DNA of 64,000 bases from Rheum nobile (lineage: Eukaryota > Streptophyta > Magnoliopsida > Caryophyllales > Polygonaceae): NCBI GenBank assembly GCA_027886185.1, contig WOAB01000103.1:3748001-3812000 (forward strand). Direction: 5' to 3'. Shown one piece after another: positions 53,915 through 64,000 of the stretch. Positions within the stretch are counted from its first letter, which is position 1. Each line of letters begins with the position of its first letter. Below the pieces are notes generated by a model. The model had not been told where the DNA came from. It worked only from the letters and a program-made list of their open reading frames with translations, and did not search any database. The position numbers were made by a program, and so were the translations under genes.

Positions 53915-54522
53915 CTATCGATAGTCGATACAAAGTCGGAACGAACCATCCTTCTTCTGACAAACAAGACCGGAGCCCCCCAAGGCGATGCACTCGGCCT
54001 TATATACCCTTTCTCAAGAAGGTCCTCGAGTTGCTTCTTCAACTCTTGCATCTCTGTTGGAGCCATCTGATACGGTGCTTTAGAAATCGGCGCGATTCCA
54101 GGCTCGAGATCAATAGTGAACTCCACGTCACGATTTGGGGGTAAACCGGGAATCTCATCAGGAAAGACATCCGGATACTCGCATATAACAAGAATATCAA
54201 GAACTGAAGTCTCATCCTTCTTGGGTTTATCCAGATAGCACAGGTACCCGACACAACCTTGTCAAAGTAGCTTATACGCAGCCATCGCTTTGATGAGCTT
54301 TCCGTTATCAGCGTCATTACACCCTTGAACTTGCATACAAACTGGCCCCCAGATGAAACTGTCACTATCCTTGAGCTAAAATCGATTACCGCCCCATGAC
54401 GCGTCAGCCAGTCCATCCGGAGAATAATATCGTATGGAGCCATAGCTATACAGATCAAGTCCACTTCGAACTTCCGACCTTGAATAGTACTCAAAAATTC
54501 CGACAAACGCTTGGTTCCTACC
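53911..54522 (-). pseudogene. Protease and start of RT, Tekay family 3
   Basis: VGTKRLSEFLSTIQGRKFEV and VDLICIAMAPYDIILRMDWL are the C-terminal half of a chromovirus protease; the active-site half would lie beyond 54522 and is missing. The RT N-terminus is present (EPGIAPISKAPYQMAPTEMQ; QLEDLLEKGYIRPSASPWGA), in another frame. Confidence 0.82.
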
Positions 54523-57460
54523 ATTAAGGGAATTAGTACTATTCCTCTTAAAATGCATGATGGGATTATTCGTGTTCTCCAAAATGTCAGGTGGGTTCCT
54601 GGCCTTAGGAAGAGTTTATTGTCTGAAAGTGCTTTTGATGATCTTGGTTGTCATATAAATACACATCAAGGTGTTAGAAATGTGATAAAGCATGGAAAAA
54701 CTCTTATTAAAATTGTAAAGAAAAATGGCCTTTATCTTGTGCTTGCTTTGCCTGAATGCAATGTGTCTATTCACCATGATTCTATGAATGAGCATGATTC
54801 TAAGTTGTGACATGCTAGATTAGGTCATACTGGGAACACAGGATTGCATGAGTTGTTTAAGAATGGTATTTTGAGTCACAAACCTACTGTGTTTGATAAG
54901 TGTGAACATTGCATATTAGGAAAACAGACTAGGAATAGTTTCAAATCTTCTACTTATGTTTCCAAAGGTCCCTTAGAATACATTCATTCTGATCTTTGGG
55001 GCCCTGCCCAAGTGGAAACTATAGGAGGAAGAAGATACTTTATTTCTCTTATAGACCACTATTCAAGAAAAGTGTGGGTGTATCTTTTAAGGACTAAAGA
55101 TGAGGCATTTGACAAATTCAAATTCTGGAAAATTAAAGTAGAAGGTGAAACTGGACTTAAAATCAAATGCTTGAAAACTGACAATGGTCTTGAGTTTTGC
55201 AATTCTGTGTTTAATTCCTTTTGTCATGAAAATGGGATAAAAAGACACTTAACTGTTCCTGGCACTGTCCAACAAAATGGGACTGCAGAAAGGATGGATA
55301 GAACACTTCTAGAAAAGGCTAGATGCATGTTTATTTCTGCTGGTATGAAACATTCTCTGTGGGGTGAAGCTATTGTTACTGCTTTTTACCTTATTAATAG
55401 AAGCCCCTCTACTGCCATCAACTTTAAAACTCCACAAGAAATGTGGACATGTAAGAAACCTAGCATATCACACTTAAAACATTTTGGATGCTCTGCATTT
55501 GCACACCAATCTGTTGGTAAATTGAATCTAAGGTCTCAAAAGTGTGTTATGTTAGGATATCCAGATGGAGTTAAAGGCTATAAATTGTTACTTATACAGC
55601 CTAGGGCTTATAAAGTAATAGTGAGTAGAGATGTTATTTTTAAGGAAAATGATTTCCATTTTAAAAATTCTCTAACTCCTTTGAATGAGAATGTTGATAG
55701 ACAGGAAAGGGATCAAAGCACTGGGACAATGCAATTTTATATTCTTGGAATAAGGAATGAACATGAGGAGGAAGAATTTGACATATGTATGCCCTTTGAT
55801 TTTCAAAATTCTGACTCCAGTCATGGATTAAGTGATGATGGGCGTTGCTTCCCTTCTAGCAATGAAATGCAAACTGAGGTACACTCTAACTCTCAACCCT
55901 TGCAGCCCAGTGAGGCTTTATCTGATGTGCCCTGTGTGGCAAATTTTGATTCTGCTGTTGTTGATTCTTCTGAAATTTCTGATGTTGATGATGTGCATGA
56001 TGTCTTGATTGAACCTCATGATTTGACTAATTATCAACTTGCTAGAGATAGAGTACCTAGGATTAGAGTTCCTAACAAGAAATACATGAGTAATGTTGAT
56101 GAGTTTGCATTTCTGATTGCTGATGTTGTGAATAATTTCACACATGAAACTTATAATCAAGCTATTAAATGCAAACATGCTAAACACTGGGTGCAAGCCA
56201 TGAAGGAAGAAATAGCTTCTATGCATGTGAATCATACTTGGGATTTAGTTCCTAAGCCTACTCATGCTAGATTAATTGATTGCAATTGGATCTTTAAGAT
56301 AAAAGATGGAGTGAACCCTAGTGACCCACCTAGGTACAAAGCTAGGTTGGTTGCCAAGGGTTTCACTCAAAAGGAAGGTGAAGACTATAATGAGATTTTT
56401 GCACCTGTTGTGAAGTACAAAAGCATGCGCTTACTGCTTGCTATGGTTGTTGTTTATAATCTTGAATTAGAACAAATGGATGTTAAAATAACTTTTTTAC
56501 ATGGTGATTTACATGAGACCATATACATGAGACAACCAAAGGGCTTTATTGATGAAAACAAACCTGATCATGCTTGTCTACTTAAGAAATCTATCTATGG
56601 ACTGAAACAATCTCCTAGAAATTGGAATCTGAAATTTGACTCTTGCATGATCAAGTTTGGGTTTACTAAGAGTAAATATGACTCTTGTTTGTATTTCAAA
56701 GGAATTAAAAGTCATGATCCTTTATATGTCTTGCTTTATGTTGATGACATCCTCCTTATGAGTAAGTCTAAGACTAAAATTCTGGACATTAAAAGGAAAT
56801 TAAATAACAGTTTTGATATGAAGGACTTAGGGCCTGCTCAAAGAATCCTAGGGATAAAGATCACTAGAGATAGAATCAAGAAAACTATGTTGCTTTGACA
56901 ATCTGATTATACTCTTAAGGTGTTGGAAAGGTTTAAGATTGAAAGTGTTAAGCCTAATGCCATTTCCTTGGGTGCTCATCTTGATCTTTCTAGAGCTAAA
57001 AAACCTATGCCTCTAATGAAAATTGTTCCAAATGACTATGTTGTTGGCTCTGTTATGTACAACATGATATGCACTAGACCTGACTTAGCATTTGCTATCA
57101 GTGCTCTCAGCAGATTTATGTCTGATCCTGCTGAAAAACACTGGGGTGCTATGAAATTCTTGTTGAAATACTTGGTTGGTTCTGTTAATGTTGGTCTCTT
57201 GTATGGTAGGCATACTTCTCCAAATTAATTTTTGGTTATGTGGATTCAGATTATGCTAGCAATAAGGATAACCGAAAATCTAATACTGCCTATATGTACA
57301 CTTGGTGTGGAAACTGTATTTCCTGGAAATCTCAGCAACAATCTATCGTTGCATTGTCTTCCACTGAGGCTGAATATATAGCATCCACTGAGGCCTGCAA
57401 GGAGGCCATTTGGCTTCAAGGAATTTTAAGGGAAATAGAGGGCAAACACTACATGGCTAC
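54523..57460 (+). mobile_element. Copia fragment related to Copia A
   Basis: Starts inside the protease/pre-integrase region (ATTAAGGGAATTAGTACTAT equivalent of 15838) and ends in RNase H, where the Tat LTR begins. Neither LTR is in the window. It shares long runs of protein sequence with Copia A and shows what Copia A has lost: the full RT and RNase H. Confidence 0.87.
54523..57460 (+). pseudogene. Integrase-RT-RNase H of the Copia A relative
   Basis: Pre-integrase VRWVPGLRKSLLSESAFDD, a stop at 54808 (where Trp of the WHARLGH motif is expected), CEHCILGKQTRNSF, YIHSDLWGPAQVETIGGRRY and CLKTDNGLEFCNSVFNSFCH. RT: IDCNWIFKIKDGVNPSDPPR, ARLVAKGFTQKEGEDYNEIF and YVLLYVDDILLMSKSKTKI (YVDD intact). 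Stops at 56896 and 57226 and a frameshift near 57230 precede the RNase H end (VDSDYASNKDNRKSNTAYMY; ALSSTEAEYIASTEACKEA). The main ORF of 684 codons (54844-56898) is open. Confidence 0.9.
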
Positions 57461-58117
57461 TGTTGGGCCCAACATACTTCAGAGGAATCAAAGTCGGTAA
57501 ATTGGGCCGAGATCCAAAGCAAAGTCGAAGGCCAAGAAAAAACCAGAGGAGGCGTCAAACATTTCTCAGACGCGTAGGATCCGACCAGCTCTGAAGATCT
57601 CGCCCAGCGCATTAAATGCTCGATCGATAGCAACGGCTACGACATTAAACACAGGAATAATGTGGGCAATCAAGAGTTGACCCCGAAGATCTCGCCCAGA
57701 ATTAAGTAGGAAATATTGTAAATAATGAAGCAACAGACACAAGATGATGATTACCATATATAGATCACGACGAGACGAAAAGGACACACACATCAGCATT
57801 CGGTACTCATTGGCTTACCCTGAAAAGAACTTACTAACACATTCGCTCTAGCTCAATCTCCCCGGAATCTCGCCCAATCACCGTCGGTCGTATCGCGGAA
57901 ACACCTGTCGAACAGGACCCGATCCCCTGTTCTCTAAGGATAAGTTGTACTTCGATTTGATTCAATCGTCCATAGATCAATAAAATTATCTTTCTATTTT
58001 GCATCCCGTCTTTACTTGTTGACTGTCTGTTTGGTTTGGAGTGAATTTCTATTACCTGATCGACTCATTACCCCGTCTAAGGCGATTTAGGTCGTCCGAT
58101 CTTTTCGCCCCAAAACA
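57461..58117 (+). repeat. 5' LTR of the Tat element
   Basis: 657 bp, TGTTGGGCCC...CCAAAACA. TATA-like CATATATAGATC lies near 57755. No second copy in the window confirms the left edge; it is set by the end of Copia coding similarity and the TGTT/AACA ends. Confidence 0.85.
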
Positions 58118-58120
58118 ATT

Positions 58121-58138
58121 TGGCGCCCACCGTGGGGC
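58121..58138 (+). other. tRNA-Lys-type primer-binding site
   Basis: TGGCGCCCACCGTGGGGC, complementary to what I recall as the 3' end of plant tRNA-Lys(CUU), 3 bp after the LTR. Confidence 0.85.
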
Positions 58139-58172
58139 AACTTGCCGATCACCATCTCGGAACCTTCCAACC

Positions 58173-59951
58173 ATGACTATCAACCCACCTACCGGTACCG
58201 AGGAGCCACGCATCGAAGACAACACCCAAGCTCAAGGAAACACAATCGAAAATCCTACTCCAACCCAGTTCCAAGAGCTTTCCCAAAAAATGACTACCCT
58301 ATAAGAGGAACTTGCCCAGCAACGCCAAAAGACCGAAGCCTTGGCTGCTTTATCCACCCAATCTGAGGCCGAAATTGTACAACTAACCCGTGAAAATGAG
58401 TCTCTTAAGTCGCAGGTATAATCAATGGCTTCTGAATCCAGGCGGATGCCCGCCCATAGCAACCTCCAGACACGTCTTGACATGAGCAGCGTCGAACTGA
58501 CCCCTCCAAGCGTACGGCGTACCGGACATACTGGGGGTACATCTCGAACTCCTCTGGTCAATCCATTTTCGACTAACAGTGTTACTTTCTCCACACCGAT
58601 CGGGTCAGCAGAGACTCGAATCAATGATCCACAGGCTACCAATCCCCCCGACATCATGACCCTCGTCCAGCAAACGCTCAGTCAGCACATGAAGGCACTT
58701 GATGATCGCATCGCTAGAATTCCTAGAGTTCCACAACCGATCGAGAAAGAAGCATCAGGCGGATTCGAGGAATCTCCATTTATCGGAGACATCTCCATAG
58801 TCAAAATCCCAAAGAAGTTCCACCTTCCCAGCATGGCGACATTCGACGGCACCAATGATCTAGATGATCACATTTCTCTCTATAAAAAAAAATTAATGAC
58901 TGCATTTATTCCAAGGGAGAGCCGCGAGGCTGTCATGTGCAAAAGCTTTGGCACAACCCTCGCGGGTCCCGCACTGACTTGGTTTATGCGTTTACCTCAG
59001 GGAATGATCACCTCGTTTGCGGATCTGGTGAATTCCTTCAAAATCCAATTCGCCAGCAGTCGGAGGCTCGAAAGGCAGTCGAGTGATCTCTATCGAATCA
59101 CCCAAAGGTATAATGAACCTCTCCGAAACTATCTAAATAGGTACAATAAGGAGAAAGTCGCGATCCCCCATTGCGACATCACCACCTCCATCGAAGCCTT
59201 CCGACAAGGTCTGATCAAACACAACAATCTTTACAACGAGATCACCGAGTATCCGTGTAGAAGTTTCGAGGATGTCCAAGCCAAAGCCATGGCCGAGGTA
59301 CGTTTAGAAGAAGATCGTGAATCACAAAAAGCATCCCACGGACCTGATAAACCCGATCGCAAATCCTCCTCCGACAACTATCGAGACATACGTCATCACC
59401 CCTACCCTCGTAATCGAAATGAACAAAATCAGGTAAACTCTTTTAAAGACAGGCCCCAAGACTGGAGAGATGGTCCAACGTCGCCTCCCAGGGTCCAATC
59501 TTACAACTTCAATGTTTCTGCGTCGGAGCTCGTCAAGAGTTTCGACAAATATGGAAAGGAGGTAAGATGGCCCCGAAAGAGCGACCGACCAGACGTCAAA
59601 AAGAACATGAACAGATGGTGCGAATTCCACGGTGACCACGGTCACTCGACGGATGAGTGCATCGCCTTGCGTAAAGAGGTCGCCAGGTTACTCGCGCAGG
59701 GGCTCTTGCGCAACGTAATCTCAGAACGAGCCAAGGCAACCATGGAGCGACGAGATCAGGTAAAACAAGATAAACCCCCATCTTCTGTCCATACAAAAAT
59801 TGTCAATACCATTTCAGGGGGATCGGACGTATGTGGGAACACATACTCCGCAGCCAAACGATATGTGAAAGAAAGCAAAGGCAATAAGCCCGAAACGCCA
59901 GAGTTCAGACAAACCAAGGTCTCCGACCTCCCGACAGTCACGTTCGACTAG
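58173..59951 (+). pseudogene. gag of the Tat element
   Basis: The frame opens at ATG 58173 (MTINPPTGTEEPRIEDNT) with a coiled-coil-like N-terminus broken by TAA at 58302 and 58419. The long open part includes KIPKKFHLPSMATFDGTNDL, AGPALTWFMRLPQGMITSF and QFASSRRLERQSSDLYRI. A zinc-finger-like WCEFHGDHGHSTDECIAL lies near 59617. TAG at 59949 ends it, and the frame then continues directly into protease. Confidence 0.9.
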
Positions 59952-60467
59952 TCCGATGCCGATGGATCAGAAAACCATCACGACGGTCTGGTAATCTCTT
60001 TATCTATCGAGAACTGTTTGATACGTAGAGTACTAATCGATACAGGAAGATCGACCAATCTCTTGACCTTCGACGCCCTCAAAGGGATGGGGCTGGGCGA
60101 AGATGACCTGATCAAAAAATCAACTCCACTAGTCGGATTCAGTGGCGAAGTTAAACATACTATCGGCGAAATCGTTCTTGCAACGTATGTCGGAGGAGTC
60201 AATCGACATGTGAAATTTCTAGTCCTAGACTGCCCATCTCCCTATAATTGCATTCTTGGCAGGCCATGGATACATGCTATAAAGGCGGTACCTTCGACAT
60301 ACCATCAGATTATCAAGTTCCCTACCAAGTGGGGAGTCTAAGAAATCAAGGGAGACCAGAGGATGGCCAAGGAATGTTACGTCGCCTCCATGAGAAGTGT
60401 TGTCGAGCATAAGGTCGCATAGCAATCACAGATCGGCGAAGGACCTAACCGATACGTCGAACCTGAA
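59952..60467 (+). pseudogene. Protease of the Tat element
   Basis: Active site VLIDTGRSTNLLTFDALKGM, where DTGSS is DTGRS. Then CPSPYNCILGRPWIHAIKAV, the typical domain end. Stops at 60339 (after KWGV) and 60420, both in frame with gag and RT. Confidence 0.88.
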
Positions 60468-61990
60468 ATGGAAAAACTCGACGAGATCGTACTAGATCCT
60501 TCAAAGCCAAACCAAACGGTAAGGGTCGGGTCGGACCTGGACGACTCGACCAGACAACAAATTCTCGATTTTCTCAGATCTAATACTGATTGTTTTGCAT
60601 GGTCACATGAAGACATGGTCGGTATATCCCCAAACATTATTACCCATAAATTGAACGTAGATCCATCTCACCCCCCTGTAAAGCAAAAGCGTAGGAAATT
60701 CGCCCCAGAGCGAAACAAGATTGTCGACGACGAAGTCAAGAGCTTGTTGGAAACAGGAAAAATCAGGGAAGTCAACTATCCCGAGTGGCTAGCCAATGTG
60801 GTCTTAGTCCAAAAGAAAAATGGCAAGTGGAGAGTCTGCATCGACTTCACCGACCTCAACAAAGCATGCCCTAAAGATTCATTCTCACTCCCTCACATCG
60901 ACGCCATGGTCGATGCGACGGCAGGACACGAAATGTTAACCTTCATGGACGCATTCAGTGGCTACAATCAAATCCTCATGAAACCGCAAGACCAAGAGAA
61001 AATGGCATTCATCAGAAGCCAAGGTATCTACTATTACAAAGTAATGCCCTTCGGACTAAAAAATGCAGGGGCTACTTACCAACGATTGGTCAACAAGATG
61101 TTCAAAGATCAGATTGGGGACCCCATGGAGGTCTACATCGACGACATGTTAGTCAAGTCAAAGCAGAAGAAAGACCACATTGAACACCTGAGAGAAGCAT
61201 TCGAGGTACTTAAACGCTATAACATGAAATTGAATCCCACTAAATGTTCTTTCGGAGTCTCTTCAGGGAAATTTTTGGGATACATGGTGACGCAAAGAGG
61301 AGTAGAAGCCAGCCCGGAACAGGTCAAGTCTCTCATCAATCTCCGATCCCCTTGATGCGTCAAGGACGTGCAAAAGTTGACAGGTCGGATAGCAGCTCTG
61401 AACAGATTCATCTCGAAGTCATCCGACAAGTGTAAACCCTTTCACGACGCTCTCAGGAAAAATAAATCTTTCCAATGGACGGAAGAGCACGAAGTTGCAT
61501 TTCAGAACCTAAAGAAATACTTTGCCAGTCCCATGTTGCTAACCAAGCCCAAAGACGACGAGCCATTATTGCTGTACCTAGTAGTATCGGAGTCCGTCGT
61601 GAGCGCAGTACTGGTCAGAGAAGAAGATGGCAAGCAATCACCAATCTACTATGTCAGTCAAACGTTACTATCAGCAGAAACAAGGTACTCATCGTTAGAA
61701 AAACGCGTACTATCACTGGTAATGGCGTCGAATAAACTCAAACCATATTTTGAATCCCATACTATAATTGTCCGCACTAATCATCCCATGAGAGCAATCA
61801 TGAGGAAACCTGAGTTCACAGGACGGATGGCCAAGTGGGCCATACATCTCAGCGGCTATGACATCGAGTACGAACCCAGAACAGCGATCAAGTCGCAGGC
61901 CCTGGCTGACTTTGTGGCAGACTTCAGCCCGACCCTAGAACAAGAAGCCGCCAAAGAAACGACACAGTTGCTCGCAACAGAGGAAACGGG
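60468..61990 (+). pseudogene. RT and first RNase H of the Tat element
   Basis: RT blocks: RKFAPERNKIVDDEVKSLLE, ANVVLVQKKNGKWRVCIDF, MDAFSGYNQILMKPQDQEKM and VYIDDMLVKSKQKKDHIEH (YIDD intact). A TGA at 61353 follows NLRSP, in the block usually reading SPRS or similar. RNase H 1 follows: LLYLVVSESVVSAVLVREED and ETRYSSLEKRVLSLVMASNK, then VRTNHPMRAIMRKPEFTGRM. Confidence 0.92.
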
Positions 61991-62849
61991 TAAGTGGGAA
62001 CTCCACACCGATGGTGCGTCGAACGCTAGAGGATCAGGGCTAGGGGTCGTGCTGAAATCGCCACAAGGGGACAAGATAGCCCAGGCCGTAAGATGCGATT
62101 GGGACGCGACCAACAACGAAGCTGAGTACGAAGCACTCATTTTCGGGCTCATCTTAGCACGCGACCTAGGGGTCCGAGAGATCGAAGTCATTTACGACTC
62201 CCTTCTAGTCGTAAATCAAATACAAGGGTCATACAGCGCAAAGGACGACAGGATGATAGCTTACCTGGATGTGGCCAAGAAACTAATTGACCAATTCCAA
62301 GCATTCGACATCAGGCAGGTGCCCAGGGATCTCAACTCTCAAGCTGACGTGCTAGCCAATCTGGGGTCTGTCTTGGATCCAAAGGATATTCCGAATATCC
62401 CACTGGCACACGTCATGACACCAGCTGTTCCAAAAACATCTAAGGAGTCGGTCGCGCCATTGGAAGAACTTGTCGCGATGGAGATAGGCGACAGGCCGGA
62501 AGAAGACATTGTCAGCAATCATGACGACTGGACGTTACCTTACATCAAATGGCTAAAAGACGGCGTCCTACCCAATGACAAAACAGAGGCAAAAAGGCTA
62601 AAGGTACAAGCACTTTCTTTCGATATTATAAATAACATCTTGTACAAAAGATCTGTCACATGGATACTCATACGATGCCTCAAGACTCCAGAAGTCGGAC
62701 GTATCTTACAATCGTTACATGAAGGAGAATGTGGGAACCACACCGGCGGGAGAAGCCTCTCGGGAAAAGCCTTGCGAAACAGATACTACTGGCCCACAAT
62801 GAATAGAGACGCAATGGAGTACACCAAGAAGTGCGATGCATGCCAATGA
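61991..62849 (+). pseudogene. Second RNase H and integrase zinc finger of the Tat element
   Basis: Archaeal-like RNase H: WELHTDGASNARGSGLGVVL (first Asp), NNEAEYEALIFGLILARDLG (Glu) and VIYDSLLVVNQIQGSY (Asp), ending VPRDLNSQADVLANLGSV. After a linker comes the HHCC finger: LHEGECGNHTGGRSLSGKAL, RNRYYWPTMNRDAMEY and KKCDACQ. TGA at 62847 directly follows CDACQ. Confidence 0.92.
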
Positions 62850-63391
62850 CACGCACCTGTTCCTCACCAACCCTCGGAACTACTACATCCGACTCTAGCA
62901 TTGTGGCCCTTCATGAGATGGGGGATGGACATCATCGAAAAACTCCCATCTGCGTCGGGTCAACGAGTCTTCTTCCTTGCCATGACAGACTACTTTTCTA
63001 AATGGATCGAAGCTGAAGCCTACCGAGAGGTAAAAGATCAATACGTCATTTCATTCATTAAACACAATATCTTGTGCAGATTTGGCGTCCCATCAAAAAT
63101 CGTGTGCGACAATGTCTCCCAATTCATCAGTCATAAGACTCAAGCCTTTTGCGACCAATGGAACATCAAATTGGTCACCTCCACCCCTCGGTATCCACAA
63201 TATAATAGACAAGCCGAGTCTAGCAACAAAATCATCATCAACAACCTCAAGAAACGCCTCACAGGGGCTAAAGGAAAATGGGCAGACGAGCTCCCATTCA
63301 TTCTCTGGTCCGACAGGACCACTCCAAAGAACGCAATCGAACAATCACTATTGGGGTCGGAAAATCGACTACTCGTCCAATGGGCATCAAC
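62850..63391 (+). pseudogene. Integrase core of the Tat element, cut short
   Basis: GMDIIEKLPSASGQRVFFLA (first Asp), FGVPSKIVCDNVSQFISHKT (second Asp) and RQAESSNKIIINNLKKRL (Glu), then DELPFILWSDRTTPKNAI. The frame stays open to the point where the next LTR starts at 63392. Confidence 0.88.
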
Positions 63392-64000
63392 TGTCTAACG
63401 CAACCGTCGGACGCATCGGACCCGTCAGACGCATCGGACATGAGCCATGCGACCGTCGCCTGATTCCTGGACGCAACGGACCAGTGAGATTTTCTCCTTT
63501 ATTATAACAACTCTGAGATCTCCAACGGCTATATGCATTATTTCAGCCATCAAGGAAGGAATCAACCATCTTTAAGAGAGGATCAAGGCTTATTAAGAGG
63601 AGATCAAGCGTAATTAATGCAGAATCAAAGAGAAGATCAAGAGCATTTAAGGAGAGATCAAGAGCATTTAGGGAGGGATCAAGCAAGTATAAATAAGGCT
63701 CTAGGAGAAGCCTCAAAGGACACTCTACGACATTCTACAACACTTCATTCTACTGCAACCACTTGTACTCTCATCATCAAAACTCTCATTTTTATATATT
63801 CTATCTTGTCCAACGTTGTTTAGTCCGACCGACGCTTGTAGTCTGGTCCGACCATCTCGTCTTCTTTGACTATTCATGTTGTAACCTTCTTCTTCTTCCT
63901 CTCTTGCATCACAAAAACTACCATTTGTAATCACTTATTCTCATCAAACGGAGTAGATTTATCACCCTAACTATTGTTACCCCTCAAATCAACGGAAAGA
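63392..64000. repeat. Start of another LTR, beyond the window edge
   Basis: Begins TGTCTAACGC in the Tat integrase. GC-rich GACGCATCGGAC repeats lie at about 63409-63442. A plausible plus-strand promoter TATAAATA is at 63688-63695. Repeated GAGAGATCAAGAGCATTTA-like units lie at about 63570-63680. No gene is seen. Neither a second copy nor a PBS is in the window, so this may be a solo or full LTR. Confidence 0.6.

Larger units (their letters stand above)
49082..54522 (-). mobile_element. Tekay chromovirus, family 3, 5'-truncated
   Basis: Minus-strand order: protease, RT, RNase H, integrase, chromodomain, purine tract (51239-51252, minus TTTTAAGGGGGAGG), 3' LTR (49082-51235). Gag, PBS and 5' LTR are missing. 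At 54522/54523 it abuts Copia sequence. It is close in sequence to families 1 and 2. Confidence 0.88.
57461..63391 (+). mobile_element. Tat-lineage Gypsy element with dual RNase H, 3' end missing
   Basis: 5' LTR 57461-58117, PBS 58121-58138, then gag, protease, RT, RNase H, a second RNase H of the archaeal-like type, and integrase, all in one frame from 58173 to 63391. It is inserted in the Copia fragment. Its 3' end is cut at 63392 by another LTR. The second RNase H is the hallmark of Tat elements. Confidence 0.93.

Overview
The window is nuclear DNA of a flowering plant, most likely a eudicot. It is almost entirely nested LTR retrotransposons, plus one broken host gene, one hAT-type MITE and one Mutator-like foldback element. 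Plant origin is shown by primer-binding sites (PBS) matching plant tRNA-Asp, tRNA-iMet and tRNA-Lys, by Tekay chromodomains, by a Tat-type second RNase H, and by a SAC51-group bHLH gene that keeps its conserved upstream ORF. Nothing here is bacterial, viral or organellar.

Layout. 1-6369: Athila-like gag-protease element with no RT or integrase (NA1, minus strand). 6598-10709: truncated Tekay chromovirus (family 1). 10710-13736: unassigned DNA holding a 1.1 kb foldback element. 13737-33175: a Copia element (Copia A) invaded by a Tekay family-2 element (16115-24818, target duplication TAATT) and by a second Athila-like non-autonomous element, NA2 (26465-32203, target duplication AAAAT). 33242-33691: hAT MITE. 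34134-45830: the SAC51-like bHLH pseudogene on the minus strand, with Copia B in its HLH-coding sequence (34303-39064, target duplication TTCTC) and Copia C in its leader intron (40062-45334, target duplication AAATC). 46835-49081: gag, protease and part of RT of another chromovirus-like Gypsy element. 49082-54522: 3' half of a Tekay family-3 element on the minus strand. 54523-57460: a Copia fragment related to Copia A. 57461-63391: a Tat-lineage Gypsy element. 63392-64000: the start of another LTR.

How the parts relate. Most copies are dead. Copia C and the Tat element are broken almost only by nonsense codons in an otherwise open frame, as expected of methylated, deaminating DNA. The three Tekay copies have all lost the RT catalytic Asp pair. 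NA1 and NA2 encode no polymerase or integrase, so they must have used another element's enzymes.

The most unusual signal is a short GC-rich imperfect palindrome repeated about 45-50 times. It lies in the LTRs, and in NA1 and NA2 also at the gag/protease junction, of otherwise unrelated Athila-like and Tekay elements. On each element's sense strand it reads as roughly 5-bp arms around a 4-5 nt ACC-containing centre. The arms differ between families but stay complementary: ACCGC/GCGGT, ACGGC/GCCGT and CCGC/GCGG.
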